Shown piece after piece: positions 18,785 to 27,160 of a DNA stretch of 64,000 bases. This stretch comes from Acetobacteraceae bacterium (GTDB lineage Bacteria > Pseudomonadota > Alphaproteobacteria > Acetobacterales > Acetobacteraceae), in contig CANJLW010000016.1 in NCBI GenBank assembly GCA_947475245.1, positions 1 through 64,000 of the forward strand, given 5' to 3'. The number at the start of each line of letters is the position of its first letter. The first letter of the stretch is position 1. A model generated the notes under the pieces. It made no database searches, was not told the DNA's origin, and worked only from the letters and a program-made list of their open reading frames with translations. The translations under genes and the position numbers were made by a program.

Positions 18785-19726
18785 ATGCGCTACGGTTTTT
18801 ATCTACCCACCCGAGGTCCGACCGCGACGCGCCAAGGCGTCCTGGCCTTGGCCCGAGAGGGGGAGCGTCTCGGTCTCCACTCCGCCATGATCGCCGACCA
18901 CATCGTCTTCCCCGTGGAAAGCGAATCCGCCTACCCCTACACCGTCGATCGCAAGCATCCCGGCGGCGGCGATGCGTTGGACGCGTTCTCGATCCTCGGC
19001 GTCGTCGCCGGGGCCACGGAAAAGCTGCGTCTGGTCACCTCGGTCCTCGTGCTGCCCTATCGCAACCCGGTTCTCACCGCGAAGATGGTCGCCTCGCTCG
19101 ATGTCCTCTCCGGCGGGCGGGTCACACTGGGCGTGGGCGTCGGCTGGCTCAAGGAGGAGTTTGAGGCACTGGACAGCCCCGATTTCGACAAGCGCGGCGC
19201 CGTGACCGACGAGTGGATCGCGATCTTCAAGCAACTCTGGACCCAATCGCCCGCCAGCTTCACCGGCCAACATTATTCCTATGCCGATATCCGCGCGGAG
19301 CCGTTTCCCCTGCAAAAACCCCATCCCCCGATCTGGGTCGGCGGCCATTCCCGCGCCGCCCTGCGCCGGACCGCTCGGCATGGCGACGGTTGGCACCCGG
19401 TCGGCGCGATTGCCGCCTCCCCACTGCCGCCGCAGGAAATGCGCGCGCACCTCGATACCTTGAAGCGCCTGACCGAAGCCGAGGGGCGGGATTACTCGGC
19501 CCTGACGATTTCCTATAAGGCACCGCTCTACGACACCGGCATTCCCGATCGCGACGGCACCCGCCGCAGCTTTTCCGGCAGTCCCGACGACATCGCCGGC
19601 GATATCCGATCCTTCGCCGCGATCGGCGTCCACGAGTTGGTTTTTGATTTTCGGGGCGAATCAATCGAACAGAGCATCGAACGCCTGCAACGTTTTGCCG
19701 CGGAAGTGATGCCGTTGGTCGATTAA
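18785..19726 (+). CDS. LLM-class (luciferase-like) flavin/F420-type oxidoreductase
   Basis: A 313-residue TIM-barrel oxidoreductase of the bacterial luciferase superfamily. It opens with MRYGFYLPTRGP and contains the IADHIVFP segment, LRLVTSVLVLPYRNP, LDVLSGGRVTLGVGVGW and PPIWVGGHS. Together these match the TIGR03619-like branch often named F420-dependent. Whether it uses FMN or F420 cannot be decided here. GGAG lies 6 bases before the ATG. It is alone between the small exported protein and the cyclase gene. The substrate is unknown. Confidence 0.87.
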   Translation: MRYGFYLPTRGPTATRQGVLALAREGERLGLHSAMIADHIVFPVESESAYPYTVDRKHPGGGDALDAFSILGVVAGATEKLRLVTSVLVLPYRNPVLTAKMVASLDVLSGGRVTLGVGVGWLKEEFEALDSPDFDKRGAVTDEWIAIFKQLWTQSPASFTGQHYSYADIRAEPFPLQKPHPPIWVGGHSRAALRRTARHGDGWHPVGAIAASPLPPQEMRAHLDTLKRLTEAEGRDYSALTISYKAPLYDTGIPDRDGTRRSFSGSPDDIAGDIRSFAAIGVHELVFDFRGESIEQSIERLQRFAAEVMPLVD

Positions 19727-19840
19727 TCCCGCACCCACCTTGCGCGACGGGTTGCAACGATCTGATACTGATTGTGAGAAACAGAGGCTGAGGCAGGCGG
19801 GCCGTCCCATCGGGCAATGGGGCGGTCTTCGCGGGGCAAA

Positions 19841-22804
19841 ATGTCGGGTGATCGAAAACCATCGGCGGAACACCGCCTTTTGACGGTTATGTTTTGCGAC
19901 ATGGCCGATTCGACGGGCCATCAATTTCGGATGGAACCCGAACGCTTTGCCACGATCCTGCGAAACTACCGCCAAATCGTCTTCGATCGCGCCTATCGCC
20001 ATGGCGGATATGTCGCCCGCGTGGTCGGCGACGGCGTGCTGGTTTTCTTCGGCTGGCCTTCCGCCACCGGCAAGGACGCGCCCGCGGCGGTTGCCTGCGC
20101 GCTGGATGTCGCCGCCCGCATGAAGCGCGGGATCGACGCCATACCCATTTCAGCCCGTCTGGCCGTCGAGACCGGCTGGGTCCTGGTCGGAGACCTCAAC
20201 ACCGCCAATGCCCCGCGCGGGGAAATCGAGCACGCCACGGTCGTCGGCTCCGCCGCGAACATCGCCGCGCGCCTGCAGCAACTCGCCCACCTCAACGGCG
20301 TGATCGTGGGGGAGGGCACGCTGGCCTTGCTCGGCGATCGCTTCATCGTCGATCCCGTCGATACATCGGCCGTCAACCTGCCGTTCCCGATCCGGGCCGC
20401 GCACGCGCTGGCGGATGCGGGCGACGGCAACCCCCTCGGCTGGCTGATGCGGCGCTTTGCCCGCTTCGGCGCGACGCTGACCGGCAGAGAAGACCTGCTC
20501 GGTGCCCTGCGCACCCGCTGGGACACGGCAAAAGGCGGCGCGGGGCAAGCGGTCCTTTTGACCGGGGACGCCGGCATCGGCAAATCCCATATGCTGGCGG
20601 CCCTGCTGCATTCGGTCGCGCGCGACCAGCCTGAAGTCGTCTATCTCTTCTGCGCCCCGTCCTCCCGCGATCGGTCCTTTCAGCCGGTGGTCGATTGGCT
20701 ACGCCGAGCAACCGGGGTGGAAACCGATGCGTTCCCGGACGAGATTCGGCTGCGGGTCGCCGAGTATGCCAACAGGCTCGGGTTGGATGAAACCGTCGCC
20801 GGGGTGCTTGGCAGCCTCCTCGGCGTCGCCGCGGTAGGGCAGCGCCCGCCGGAGCAGTTGCGCCGGCAGATGTTCCAGGTTCTGCTCGATATCCTGCTGC
20901 GCTCCTCCGAAGACCGACCGCTGATGATTTTGGTCGAGGATTTGCACTGGGCCGATCCTTCGACCGTCGAACTGCTGAACCAGATCGCGGACACGGTCGG
21001 CGATCGGCGGCTTCTGCTGGTCGTCACCGACCGCAACCCGAATAACGGCATCCTGCCGCATGCCACACATTTTCCGATCGCGCCGTTGGATGCTGCCGGC
21101 GCCCGTGAATTGGCCCAATCCGCCGCCAGGCGCTTCGATGTTCAACTGACCGACGCCGAACAAGCCGCGATTGCCGAACGTTCGGAAGGCGTGGCGTTGT
21201 TTATCGAGGAGTTTGTGCGGTCCGTCGCCGATCCCGAACCGGCGTCGCGCAGACCGCCCGGCTCCATCGGTCAACTGCTCGCCTCCCGCCTCGATACGCT
21301 CGGCTCCGCTCGGCCGCTTGCGCTGATGGCGTCGGTTGTCGGGCGGGAAGTGCCGGTCGGGCTGCTGGCGGAATTGTCGGACATGGCCGGCGACGCGTTT
21401 GAATCCGCGCTCGATCGCCTGACCGGCAGCGATGTGATGGTCAAGGGCGGCACCGGCAACATGCCGGTTCTGACCTTCCGCCACGCTCTGCTGACCGATG
21501 CCGCCTATGGCGCCATGCAGCAGCCGGAACGCCGGTCGTTGCACCTTCGCGTGGCGCGTATCCTGCGCCGCGACAGTCCGGCCTTGGCCACCACGGCACC
21601 GGCGCTGCTCGGCCATCATTTGGCCGAGGCCGGAGAGATTCAGGAGGCAGCGCCGCTGTTCCGTTCCGCCGCGCGCGGGATGTTGGATATCGGCGCCTAT
21701 GCGGAAGCAGAGGGCCACGCGCGCCGTTCGTTGGGCCTGTACGAAGGGTTCGCGGGCAACGAGGATATTCTCGGTGCATTGATGCCGCTGGGGGAATCGC
21801 TGATCGGCGGTCGCGGCTATGCCGATCCCAATGTGCAGCAGGTCTACGAACGCGGCGCGCGCCTGGCGATGGAGCTTGGCACGGCCGGTGCCCTGTTGGC
21901 GCCGTTGCGCGGGCTGACGTCGTATTACCAGGTGCGTGGGCCGATCAGCCGAGCGCGGGATTTAGGGGCGCAGGTGCTGAAGATCGCGGGGATTGTCGGC
22001 GATCCCACCGCGATTTGTCAGGCCGAACAGCGCCAGGGCTGGTGCCTGCAATGCCAGGGACGTTTGATCGACGCGGCGGCCAGCATGTCCTCGGCCCTGG
22101 CGCGGCATCGGGGGCTGGACCCGGCGATCCGCTTGTCGAACTACGAGGACGGGTCGATCCTTGCGCATCTGGCCTGGGTGGAATGGCTGATCGACGGGCC
22201 GGAGGCGATGCAGCAGCGGGCGAGCGCCGCCTTGGCGCGGATCGACGGGGCACCGCCGCTGCGGGCGGCCTATGTGCGCGGCGTGGTCGCATTCGCGCAT
22301 CAGGTTGCGGGCGAGCCGGAGCCTGTCGCGCGCCTGGCGGCGGAGAGCGAGGCCATCGCGCAGGAATACGGCATTGTCTATTGGATCGCGGTTGCAGGCG
22401 CGCTGTCCGGCTGGGCCGCCGTCGCGCGGGGCGATCGGGCGGGGTTGGAGCGCTTGCGTGCGGCGGTTGCGGCGTATGATCGCACTCAGGGTCAGGTAAT
22501 GCTGCCGTATTTGCTTGGGTTGCTGGCCGAGGCGGAAGTGTGGTCGGGCGGGCGGGAGGAGGCCAGGGCGGCGCTGGACCGCGCCGATGCGGTGGTTTCC
22601 GGCATTGGGGTCGCGTTGTATCGCGCCCCGTTGCTGCGGTTGCGGTCTCGGTTATTGAGCGGCGCCGAGCGCGACGCCTGTTTGGAGGAGGCGCGCTCGG
22701 TGGCTTTGGCGCAGGGGGCGGCGGCTTTCGCGCGGGTGATCGACGCGGAGTGGGAGAGCGGGCCGCCGGTTGTGGCGGTGTCGGAGGCGTTGGCGATGTC
22801 GTAG
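19841..22804 (+). CDS. Adenylate/guanylate cyclase domain - STAND ATPase - TPR-like signalling protein
   Basis: A 987-residue cytoplasmic multidomain protein. Residues 15-185 form a class III cyclase domain with VMFCDMADSTG and GDGVLVFFGWP carrying the two metal-binding aspartates. Residues 215-470 form an AAA/STAND ATPase with Walker A GDAGIGKS and Walker B LMILVEDLHWADPST. The C-terminal half is helical and Ala/Leu-rich, as in TPR or MalT-like sensor repeats. Such proteins are frequent in alphaproteobacteria and actinobacteria, and their inputs are mostly unknown. The start at ATG 19841 gives the usual short lead to the cyclase domain; ATG 19817 is also possible. No partner gene is evident. 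Confidence 0.85.
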   Translation: MSGDRKPSAEHRLLTVMFCDMADSTGHQFRMEPERFATILRNYRQIVFDRAYRHGGYVARVVGDGVLVFFGWPSATGKDAPAAVACALDVAARMKRGIDAIPISARLAVETGWVLVGDLNTANAPRGEIEHATVVGSAANIAARLQQLAHLNGVIVGEGTLALLGDRFIVDPVDTSAVNLPFPIRAAHALADAGDGNPLGWLMRRFARFGATLTGREDLLGALRTRWDTAKGGAGQAVLLTGDAGIGKSHMLAALLHSVARDQPEVVYLFCAPSSRDRSFQPVVDWLRRATGVETDAFPDEIRLRVAEYANRLGLDETVAGVLGSLLGVAAVGQRPPEQLRRQMFQVLLDILLRSSEDRPLMILVEDLHWADPSTVELLNQIADTVGDRRLLLVVTDRNPNNGILPHATHFPIAPLDAAGARELAQSAARRFDVQLTDAEQAAIAERSEGVALFIEEFVRSVADPEPASRRPPGSIGQLLASRLDTLGSARPLALMASVVGREVPVGLLAELSDMAGDAFESALDRLTGSDVMVKGGTGNMPVLTFRHALLTDAAYGAMQQPERRSLHLRVARILRRDSPALATTAPALLGHHLAEAGEIQEAAPLFRSAARGMLDIGAYAEAEGHARRSLGLYEGFAGNEDILGALMPLGESLIGGRGYADPNVQQVYERGARLAMELGTAGALLAPLRGLTSYYQVRGPISRARDLGAQVLKIAGIVGDPTAICQAEQRQGWCLQCQGRLIDAAASMSSALARHRGLDPAIRLSNYEDGSILAHLAWVEWLIDGPEAMQQRASAALARIDGAPPLRAAYVRGVVAFAHQVAGEPEPVARLAAESEAIAQEYGIVYWIAVAGALSGWAAVARGDRAGLERLRAAVAAYDRTQGQVMLPYLLGLLAEAEVWSGGREEARAALDRADAVVSGIGVALYRAPLLRLRSRLLSGAERDACLEEARSVALAQGAAAFARVIDAEWESGPPVVAVSEALAMS

Positions 22805-22865
22805 TCGTTGTAAGCCGGGATGGTTTACTCGGCGTCGGGTCTGGTTGAACTCGGTGACACCGGCG

Positions 22866-23867
22866 CTATTTCGTGACTTGCGTAAATTCAGGCGGAACGT
22901 ATGGACAGTTCAGGCTGTTGGACCAAATAGTGTGCATGGGTGGAGTAAGGGTGGATCCAGAATTAAGTGTAGTGTCGGTAGATATCGTTCCGTAGACCGT
23001 AGTTGTTGACGCAATGGTGCCTCCATTCAGGAATGCCAAATTCCCGACTTCGGCAAAGCTGTAGTTGCCTGAGCTTTGGGTAACGACGGACGCGTTACCG
23101 TTATAGGCCTGAGTGAAGACAATTGATCCGGTTAAATTGATGTCAGGGATATCGTCCACGTCGGGGTTTGTCCAAAACTGCGCGATTTCCTTGTATATCG
23201 TTGCGCAGGTGCCCATCCAGGGTGCTGTTGACCAGCTTGCGGGGACGTCGGTATCGCCGCCCCACGTCACCGCGCAAAAATACACCGTCCCGTTTAACGT
23301 GGCAGAATTTTCGACAACGTAGTTGTCATAAGAAAATTTCCCATGAACCCCTGTATCTTTATGCCCTTTATGCAGATACCAGTCTTTCAGCGTGGCGCCG
23401 GGCGGAAGTACGAGCACCAGCAGTTGGGTTGTGGCGGCGCTGCCGCCTGATTGCAGAACAGTGTTCGTTCCGGAAAAGTAGCTTGTTGGGGAGGCGCAGA
23501 GTTGTCCGGCTATATCCGAAAGATGCTTGGATTTTTTTGGATTTGAATTGTCTCGGACAAATTTGGTATCCGTCGACGTAAAGTAGGTTCCGGCGGTTGT
23601 TCCATTGAGTGCGATCGGCGATGCGGTAATGGAGGAGACTGTGCCGTTGTTGATATATTGGGATATTCCGCTGAACGTTGCATTCTTGAGCAAATAGTCG
23701 AGCGAAGCGAGGATGTTCGCGGCATCTCCCTTGGGAAACTGGTCATTGCCGGTGCCCTCGGACCCAACAAATATGACCCCGTAATTAACCGTGGTGATCG
23801 GCGATCCCGTTCCAATCATCGTAATCTTGCCGGGGGCCGTCTGAGGCGTGAGCGTTGTCCCTGACAT
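22866..23867 (-). CDS. Unknown protein, paralogue of the HExxE protein at 23970-24875
   Basis: A 333-residue protein of unrecognised function, rich in Ser, Thr, Asn and Gly and visibly less GC-rich than its surroundings. The central part repeats the neighbour's pattern: LVLVLPPGATLKD, a GVHGKF segment, GTVYFCAVTWGGD, then TCATIYKEIAQFWTNPDVDD. Where the neighbour has HEMAE, this copy has YKEIA, so the metal-binding-like histidine is lost. No signal peptide. The start at ATG 23867 has AAAGGG about 9 bases upstream. It follows the neighbour by 102 bases containing several short hairpins, so it may be expressed less than or separately from the upstream genes. Both resemble, distantly, bacterial secreted proteins with an HEYAE..TDP motif and plant EXORDIUM/PHI-1 proteins. 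Confidence 0.75.
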   Translation of the reverse strand: MSGTTLTPQTAPGKITMIGTGSPITTVNYGVIFVGSEGTGNDQFPKGDAANILASLDYLLKNATFSGISQYINNGTVSSITASPIALNGTTAGTYFTSTDTKFVRDNSNPKKSKHLSDIAGQLCASPTSYFSGTNTVLQSGGSAATTQLLVLVLPPGATLKDWYLHKGHKDTGVHGKFSYDNYVVENSATLNGTVYFCAVTWGGDTDVPASWSTAPWMGTCATIYKEIAQFWTNPDVDDIPDINLTGSIVFTQAYNGNASVVTQSSGNYSFAEVGNLAFLNGGTIASTTTVYGTISTDTTLNSGSTLTPPMHTIWSNSLNCPYVPPEFTQVTK

Positions 23868-23969
23868 TAGTATGCCCTTTCCATTTGTAGCCCTTGAGGG
23901 CCGTTTCTGACTCGACGATCGTCGAAATCCCGTCACCGCCGTGACTGGGAGTCTGACGGCGAAGTCTCC
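23868..23969 (-). promoter_or_regulatory. Hairpin-rich spacer between the two paralogous genes
   Basis: The spacer holds GCCCT-tg-AGGGC, a perfect 12-bp palindrome CGACGATCGTCG and GTCAC-cgcc-GTGAC in close succession (about 23890-23945). These could attenuate or process the transcript between the paralogues. No T-run is present. The role is inferred. Confidence 0.4.
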
Positions 23970-24875
23970 TCACACAGCCTTGTATCGAAACCCATGATGC
24001 ATCTGCGGCGTAAACGTCAGCGGCAGATGCGGCGCGACGTGTTGCTTCGACCACAGCACCTGAATCGGCACATTATCGACCCCGCCGACGCTGCCCTTGC
24101 AGAACACTTTCTGCGGCAAATCCTCGGCCCACAGCACCGGCATGTCCGGCAATTCCAGCCACTTGCCCTTGAAACGCACGGTCCAGCCCAGCCGGTTTTC
24201 CGGCGGTGCCGAGTCATCGTCCGGCGCGTCGTCGACGTTCGGGTTCGTGCGCAATTCCGCCATCTCGTGATACAGCGCGGCGCAGGTGTTTTCCCACGGC
24301 AGCCAGGCGGCATTGGCCTGGAAAGCCGGCACGGAAACGCCGTTGGTGCCGTCCGACCAGACCGCCGCGCAGAAATACACGGACACGGCATTGCCCTGAT
24401 CGGTCAGATGGAACGTCCCATGGATCGACGCCAAGCCCTTGGCGGAGCTTTGCACGGCGTCGCGCGGATCGATCAAAATCGTACCGGGCGGCAGAATCAG
24501 GGCCAGCGCATAGCTGTCCAGCCCGGTCTTCGGCAGCCTTCCGTTGGTCAACAAGCCTTGCGCGATCCTGTGCAGGTCGTCGCGGGTCAGTACGGCGGGC
24601 CAATCCATCGCCACGATCGCCCGATTGCCCGCCGTCGTCGCGGTTGCCGGGCCGGTCTGTCCGCGGGCCAGGTACTGGTCGAACACGCCGTTCAACGTCG
24701 GATCGGACAGCGCCGCGGTCAGCGCGGTTTCCAGCTTGTTCGCCTGCTCCGTCAGAAACGGAGACGACCAGATGGAGCCGAGGAAGAACAGCCGATACGA
24801 CAGATCGACGATCATCGGGCGGCCGTAAAACTGCAATTCCGGCAATGCGGAAGCCTGGGTGTCTGTCTGGCTCAT
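23970..24875 (-). CDS. Unknown protein with HExxE..TNP motif in radical SAM locus
   Basis: A 301-residue soluble protein with no signal peptide. The start at ATG 24875 overlaps the stop of the upstream 208-residue gene (ATGA), implying translational coupling; the open frame continues upstream only over that gene. Notable blocks are LALILPPGTILIDPRD, a GTFHLTD segment, VYFCAAVWSDG, WENTCAALYHEMAELRTNPNVDD and a C-terminal region with VLW. HEMAE followed by TNP recalls the HExxE..TDP signature of some bacterial secreted proteins and plant EXORDIUM proteins, where it may bind metal. The canonical HExxH of zinc proteases is not present. In this operon it may process, bind or be the target of the radical SAM protein; nothing in the sequence decides which. 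Confidence 0.78.
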   Translation of the reverse strand: MSQTDTQASALPELQFYGRPMIVDLSYRLFFLGSIWSSPFLTEQANKLETALTAALSDPTLNGVFDQYLARGQTGPATATTAGNRAIVAMDWPAVLTRDDLHRIAQGLLTNGRLPKTGLDSYALALILPPGTILIDPRDAVQSSAKGLASIHGTFHLTDQGNAVSVYFCAAVWSDGTNGVSVPAFQANAAWLPWENTCAALYHEMAELRTNPNVDDAPDDDSAPPENRLGWTVRFKGKWLELPDMPVLWAEDLPQKVFCKGSVGGVDNVPIQVLWSKQHVAPHLPLTFTPQMHHGFRYKAV

Positions 24876-25498
24876 AGCTTGGTTTCCATGCGCGTTCCGG
24901 TGGACAGCAAATCCGCGGTGAAGGGGGAATTCTCGGGGTCGCTCAGCTCGCTCGCCAGATCGACCTGACTCAGCATGATCAGCCGCGTTTCGGTGCGGGT
25001 GGGCGACTCGCTCCACAGCCGGCGCAGGTAGCGCAGATTGCGCGACGCCTGCGTGTCGGTCTTTTGCAGCAGATCGTAGATCAGCCGATTGAAGCTGGCC
25101 GGGTCGGTGGCGGGCTTGTCGGCATAGGCATTGGTCATGGATTTCGGCGCATGGCCGAACAGGACGCGGACCTGGTTGAAGTTCGACCCGTGCGTGACGA
25201 AGGTGCCGAGATAGCTGCCGATGCCGTGATCCTTCAGCCCCGCGTCGATCGCCGCTTCCGGCTGGATGCCGGTTTCGGGATCGGGCGTGACCAGGAACGT
25301 CCGCAGCGCCAGCAGGTCGTTCAACGACAGGTGCCAGACCCATTCGGCGAGCACCGGATGGCTGCCCGGTCCGCGCCAATAGGGGGCGTGCAGCAGATTG
25401 ATCATCAGCCCGCCGTCGGTGCGCACCTCGGTCGGGATCGGACGAGCGAGGGGCACCGGCGCGCCCCTGGATCGGATCAGATCGCGTGGATTGGTCAT
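24872..25498 (-). CDS. Unknown 208-residue protein in radical SAM locus
   Basis: No family recognised. The protein has no signal peptide or membrane helix. It is moderately hydrophobic and rich in Leu, Asp and Thr, with LMINLLHAPYWRGPGSHPVLAEWVW near the N-terminus (quoted in part: LLHAPYWRGPGSHPVL) and a helical middle LSLNDLLALRTFLVTPDPETG. It starts at ATG 25498, overlapping the stop of the PqqD-like gene (ATGA). Its own stop overlaps the start of the HExxE gene (ATGA). This double coupling places it firmly in the operon and suggests it is made in fixed ratio with the recognition and HExxE proteins. It could be an accessory subunit or an unusually large substrate. Confidence 0.75.
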   Translation of the reverse strand: MTNPRDLIRSRGAPVPLARPIPTEVRTDGGLMINLLHAPYWRGPGSHPVLAEWVWHLSLNDLLALRTFLVTPDPETGIQPEAAIDAGLKDHGIGSYLGTFVTHGSNFNQVRVLFGHAPKSMTNAYADKPATDPASFNRLIYDLLQKTDTQASRNLRYLRRLWSESPTRTETRLIMLSQVDLASELSDPENSPFTADLLSTGTRMETKL

Positions 25499-25800
25499 GC
25501 TGTCTCCTTGCGTGTCGCTTCGATTGCGCGCCGTTCGATCAGGCCCAGCGCTTCCAGTTGGATCAGGGCGGAGTCAAAGGCGCCGGGTGTGGCGCCCGGT
25601 CCGCCGGATGGGCCGACGGCGTCGAAATAATCCCGACCGATCTCCCGCTGCTCCCGCCCGTCGCACAGCGTCAGGACCAGCCAACTCGACAGGTTCAAGC
25701 CGTGCAGGGCCGGTGGGCGCGGGACATAGGCCAGGCAGCATTCCTGCTCGGGGATCGGCCGCAGCCGCACGCCGGGCTTAAGCGACCAGGTGATCGGCAC
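25495..25800 (-). CDS. PqqD-like RiPP recognition element protein
   Basis: A 101-residue protein matching the PqqD winged-helix pattern: a V(R)LRPxPExxCCLAYxPRP strand pair, LNLSSWLVLTLCDGR helix, and a C-terminal ALIQLEALGLIE helix. Known PqqD proteins bind the leader of a precursor peptide and present it to a radical SAM enzyme. It starts at GTG 25800 with GGAGG 5 bases upstream, inside the 3' end of the radical SAM gene (23-base overlap), and its stop overlaps the next ATG. The position directly after a SPASM radical SAM gene supports the assignment. The insertion DAVGPSGGPGATPGAF between helices is longer than in PqqD itself. Confidence 0.82.
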   Translation of the reverse strand: MPITWSLKPGVRLRPIPEQECCLAYVPRPPALHGLNLSSWLVLTLCDGREQREIGRDYFDAVGPSGGPGATPGAFDSALIQLEALGLIERRAIEATRKETA

Positions 25801-26818
25801 CGGAGCCTCCCTTCGCGCGCGCGGGCGGCGGGACGGTCAGATCGACGCCGTGGTTCAATGTCAGATCGAACGGGTCGGGCGCGCTCCACCGACCATGGAA
25901 GGCATAGGCCGTGCTGCGGCAGCCGCCGTGGCTGCCTTGCGTGCCGCTGCAATCGCCGCAACTTTCTTCGACATCGCCCGAGCGCAAAGCGCGATACAAC
26001 GGGTCGGTCTGGAAGATTTCATTGTACGGCGTTTTCGTGGCGTCGCCGAAATCGACGTAGTCGCGCAAATACATGCAGCCGATGGCGCGCCCGAAGGCGT
26101 TGATCGCCGCGGCCTGCCAACAGCAGTTTTTGTTGTTGGGATGCCAGGATTGCATCAATTCCAGACCCTTGGGCATGCGCAATGTCGCCAACGCCTGGGT
26201 CTGCGCCGCCATGCTCAGGGCCAGATCGGACCATGCCGCCCGCGCGCGTCCCAGCGGATACAGGCGCAGAACGCCGATCCGCTTCGCGCCGAGGCCGGCG
26301 GCGTGCTGGGCGATCGCGTTCAGCTGCGGCGCGGTGTGGGCGGTCAGGATAACCAGCACGTCGGTGGGAATGCCCGCGGCGACAAGATTGGCAATGGCCG
26401 CCGTGGATTGCGCGAAGCTGCCGAGCATGCCGGTCGCGGCGTCGTGGGTCGCGGCGTCGGCGCCGAGAAGATCGACCAGACCGCGTCCCAAGCCGATGTC
26501 GCCAAGCTCCTTCGCCAGATCGGCGGTCAGGCCGATGCCGTGGGTGCGGACGAGCGTCATCATCAGCGGTGTCGTCGCGCGCAGGATGTTCAGAAAGCCG
26601 GGCTTCGCCAACGGCTCTCCGCCTTCGAAATAAGCCTGAATCACGCCGTTTTCGGCGAGATCGCGGATCAGCGGGATCCACTGCGCGTCGGTCAACTCAC
26701 CGGGTTTGGGCGCGTTGGCACAGTCCGCGTAGCAATGGGAACAGCGCATCGGGCATGTTTCGGTAATGCCAAGCGTGATCTTGGGCGGCGTATCCAGAAC
26801 GGGATTGGAGTGTTTCAA
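25778..26818 (-). CDS. Radical SAM/SPASM peptide-modifying enzyme
   Basis: A 346-residue radical S-adenosylmethionine enzyme. The cluster-binding CPMRCSHC lies at residues 22-29 (CxxxCxxC), followed by FEGGEPL near residue 64. The C-terminal third has many cysteines (NCCWQ, GCMYLRDY, CGDC and GGCRSTAY), as in SPASM domains with auxiliary iron-sulfur clusters. That architecture with a PqqD-like partner is the hallmark of enzymes that modify ribosomal peptides. The frame begins at TTG 26818. It is first of a tightly coupled run: PqqD-like, 208-residue protein, HExxE protein, and paralogue. An inverted repeat at 26881-26899 lies upstream. The reaction type and substrate are unknown. Confidence 0.9.
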   Translation of the reverse strand: MKHSNPVLDTPPKITLGITETCPMRCSHCYADCANAPKPGELTDAQWIPLIRDLAENGVIQAYFEGGEPLAKPGFLNILRATTPLMMTLVRTHGIGLTADLAKELGDIGLGRGLVDLLGADAATHDAATGMLGSFAQSTAAIANLVAAGIPTDVLVILTAHTAPQLNAIAQHAAGLGAKRIGVLRLYPLGRARAAWSDLALSMAAQTQALATLRMPKGLELMQSWHPNNKNCCWQAAAINAFGRAIGCMYLRDYVDFGDATKTPYNEIFQTDPLYRALRSGDVEESCGDCSGTQGSHGGCRSTAYAFHGRWSAPDPFDLTLNHGVDLTVPPPARAKGGSGADHLVA

Positions 26819-27160
26819 AACAAACGTTCCGGTCAGGAAAAGCGGCGTCGATCGGCGCGATAGTAAGATTTATTAGGGTATTCCAGAATGCAACTGGAAA
26901 TTGAACACTATATTTTGAATTCAACCGCTCGGCCGGAAAACGATTTCGGAAATTCTCCGCATGTTCTGTTTCCTTCGAAGATGGTCTTGGAACCATTGTT
27001 CGAATGCAGGATAGAGCCGCCGCCGCCCGCGTGGCAATCCTTTGAAACATACATTGGTCGGTCGGCCGTTCGCATTGTGCGAAAAGTCACAACAAGGCCC
27101 AGGGGCCGACCCAAGGGCCGGATTTTACCGATCCGGCCCTGTATCAAGTGGCGGCGATCC
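26819..27160. other. Gene-poor AT-richer region upstream of the radical SAM gene
   Basis: No confident gene in 342 bases. It contains TTCCAG-aatgcaa-CTGGAA at 26881-26899, about 65-80 bases upstream of the radical SAM start, a plausible operator. A short minus-strand frame at 26908-27054 encodes 48 residues with a Gly-rich CHAGGGGSILHSNNGS core but lacks a good ribosome site. It is listed as a weak precursor-peptide candidate. No sigma-54 -24/-12 element was recognised. Confidence 0.45.
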
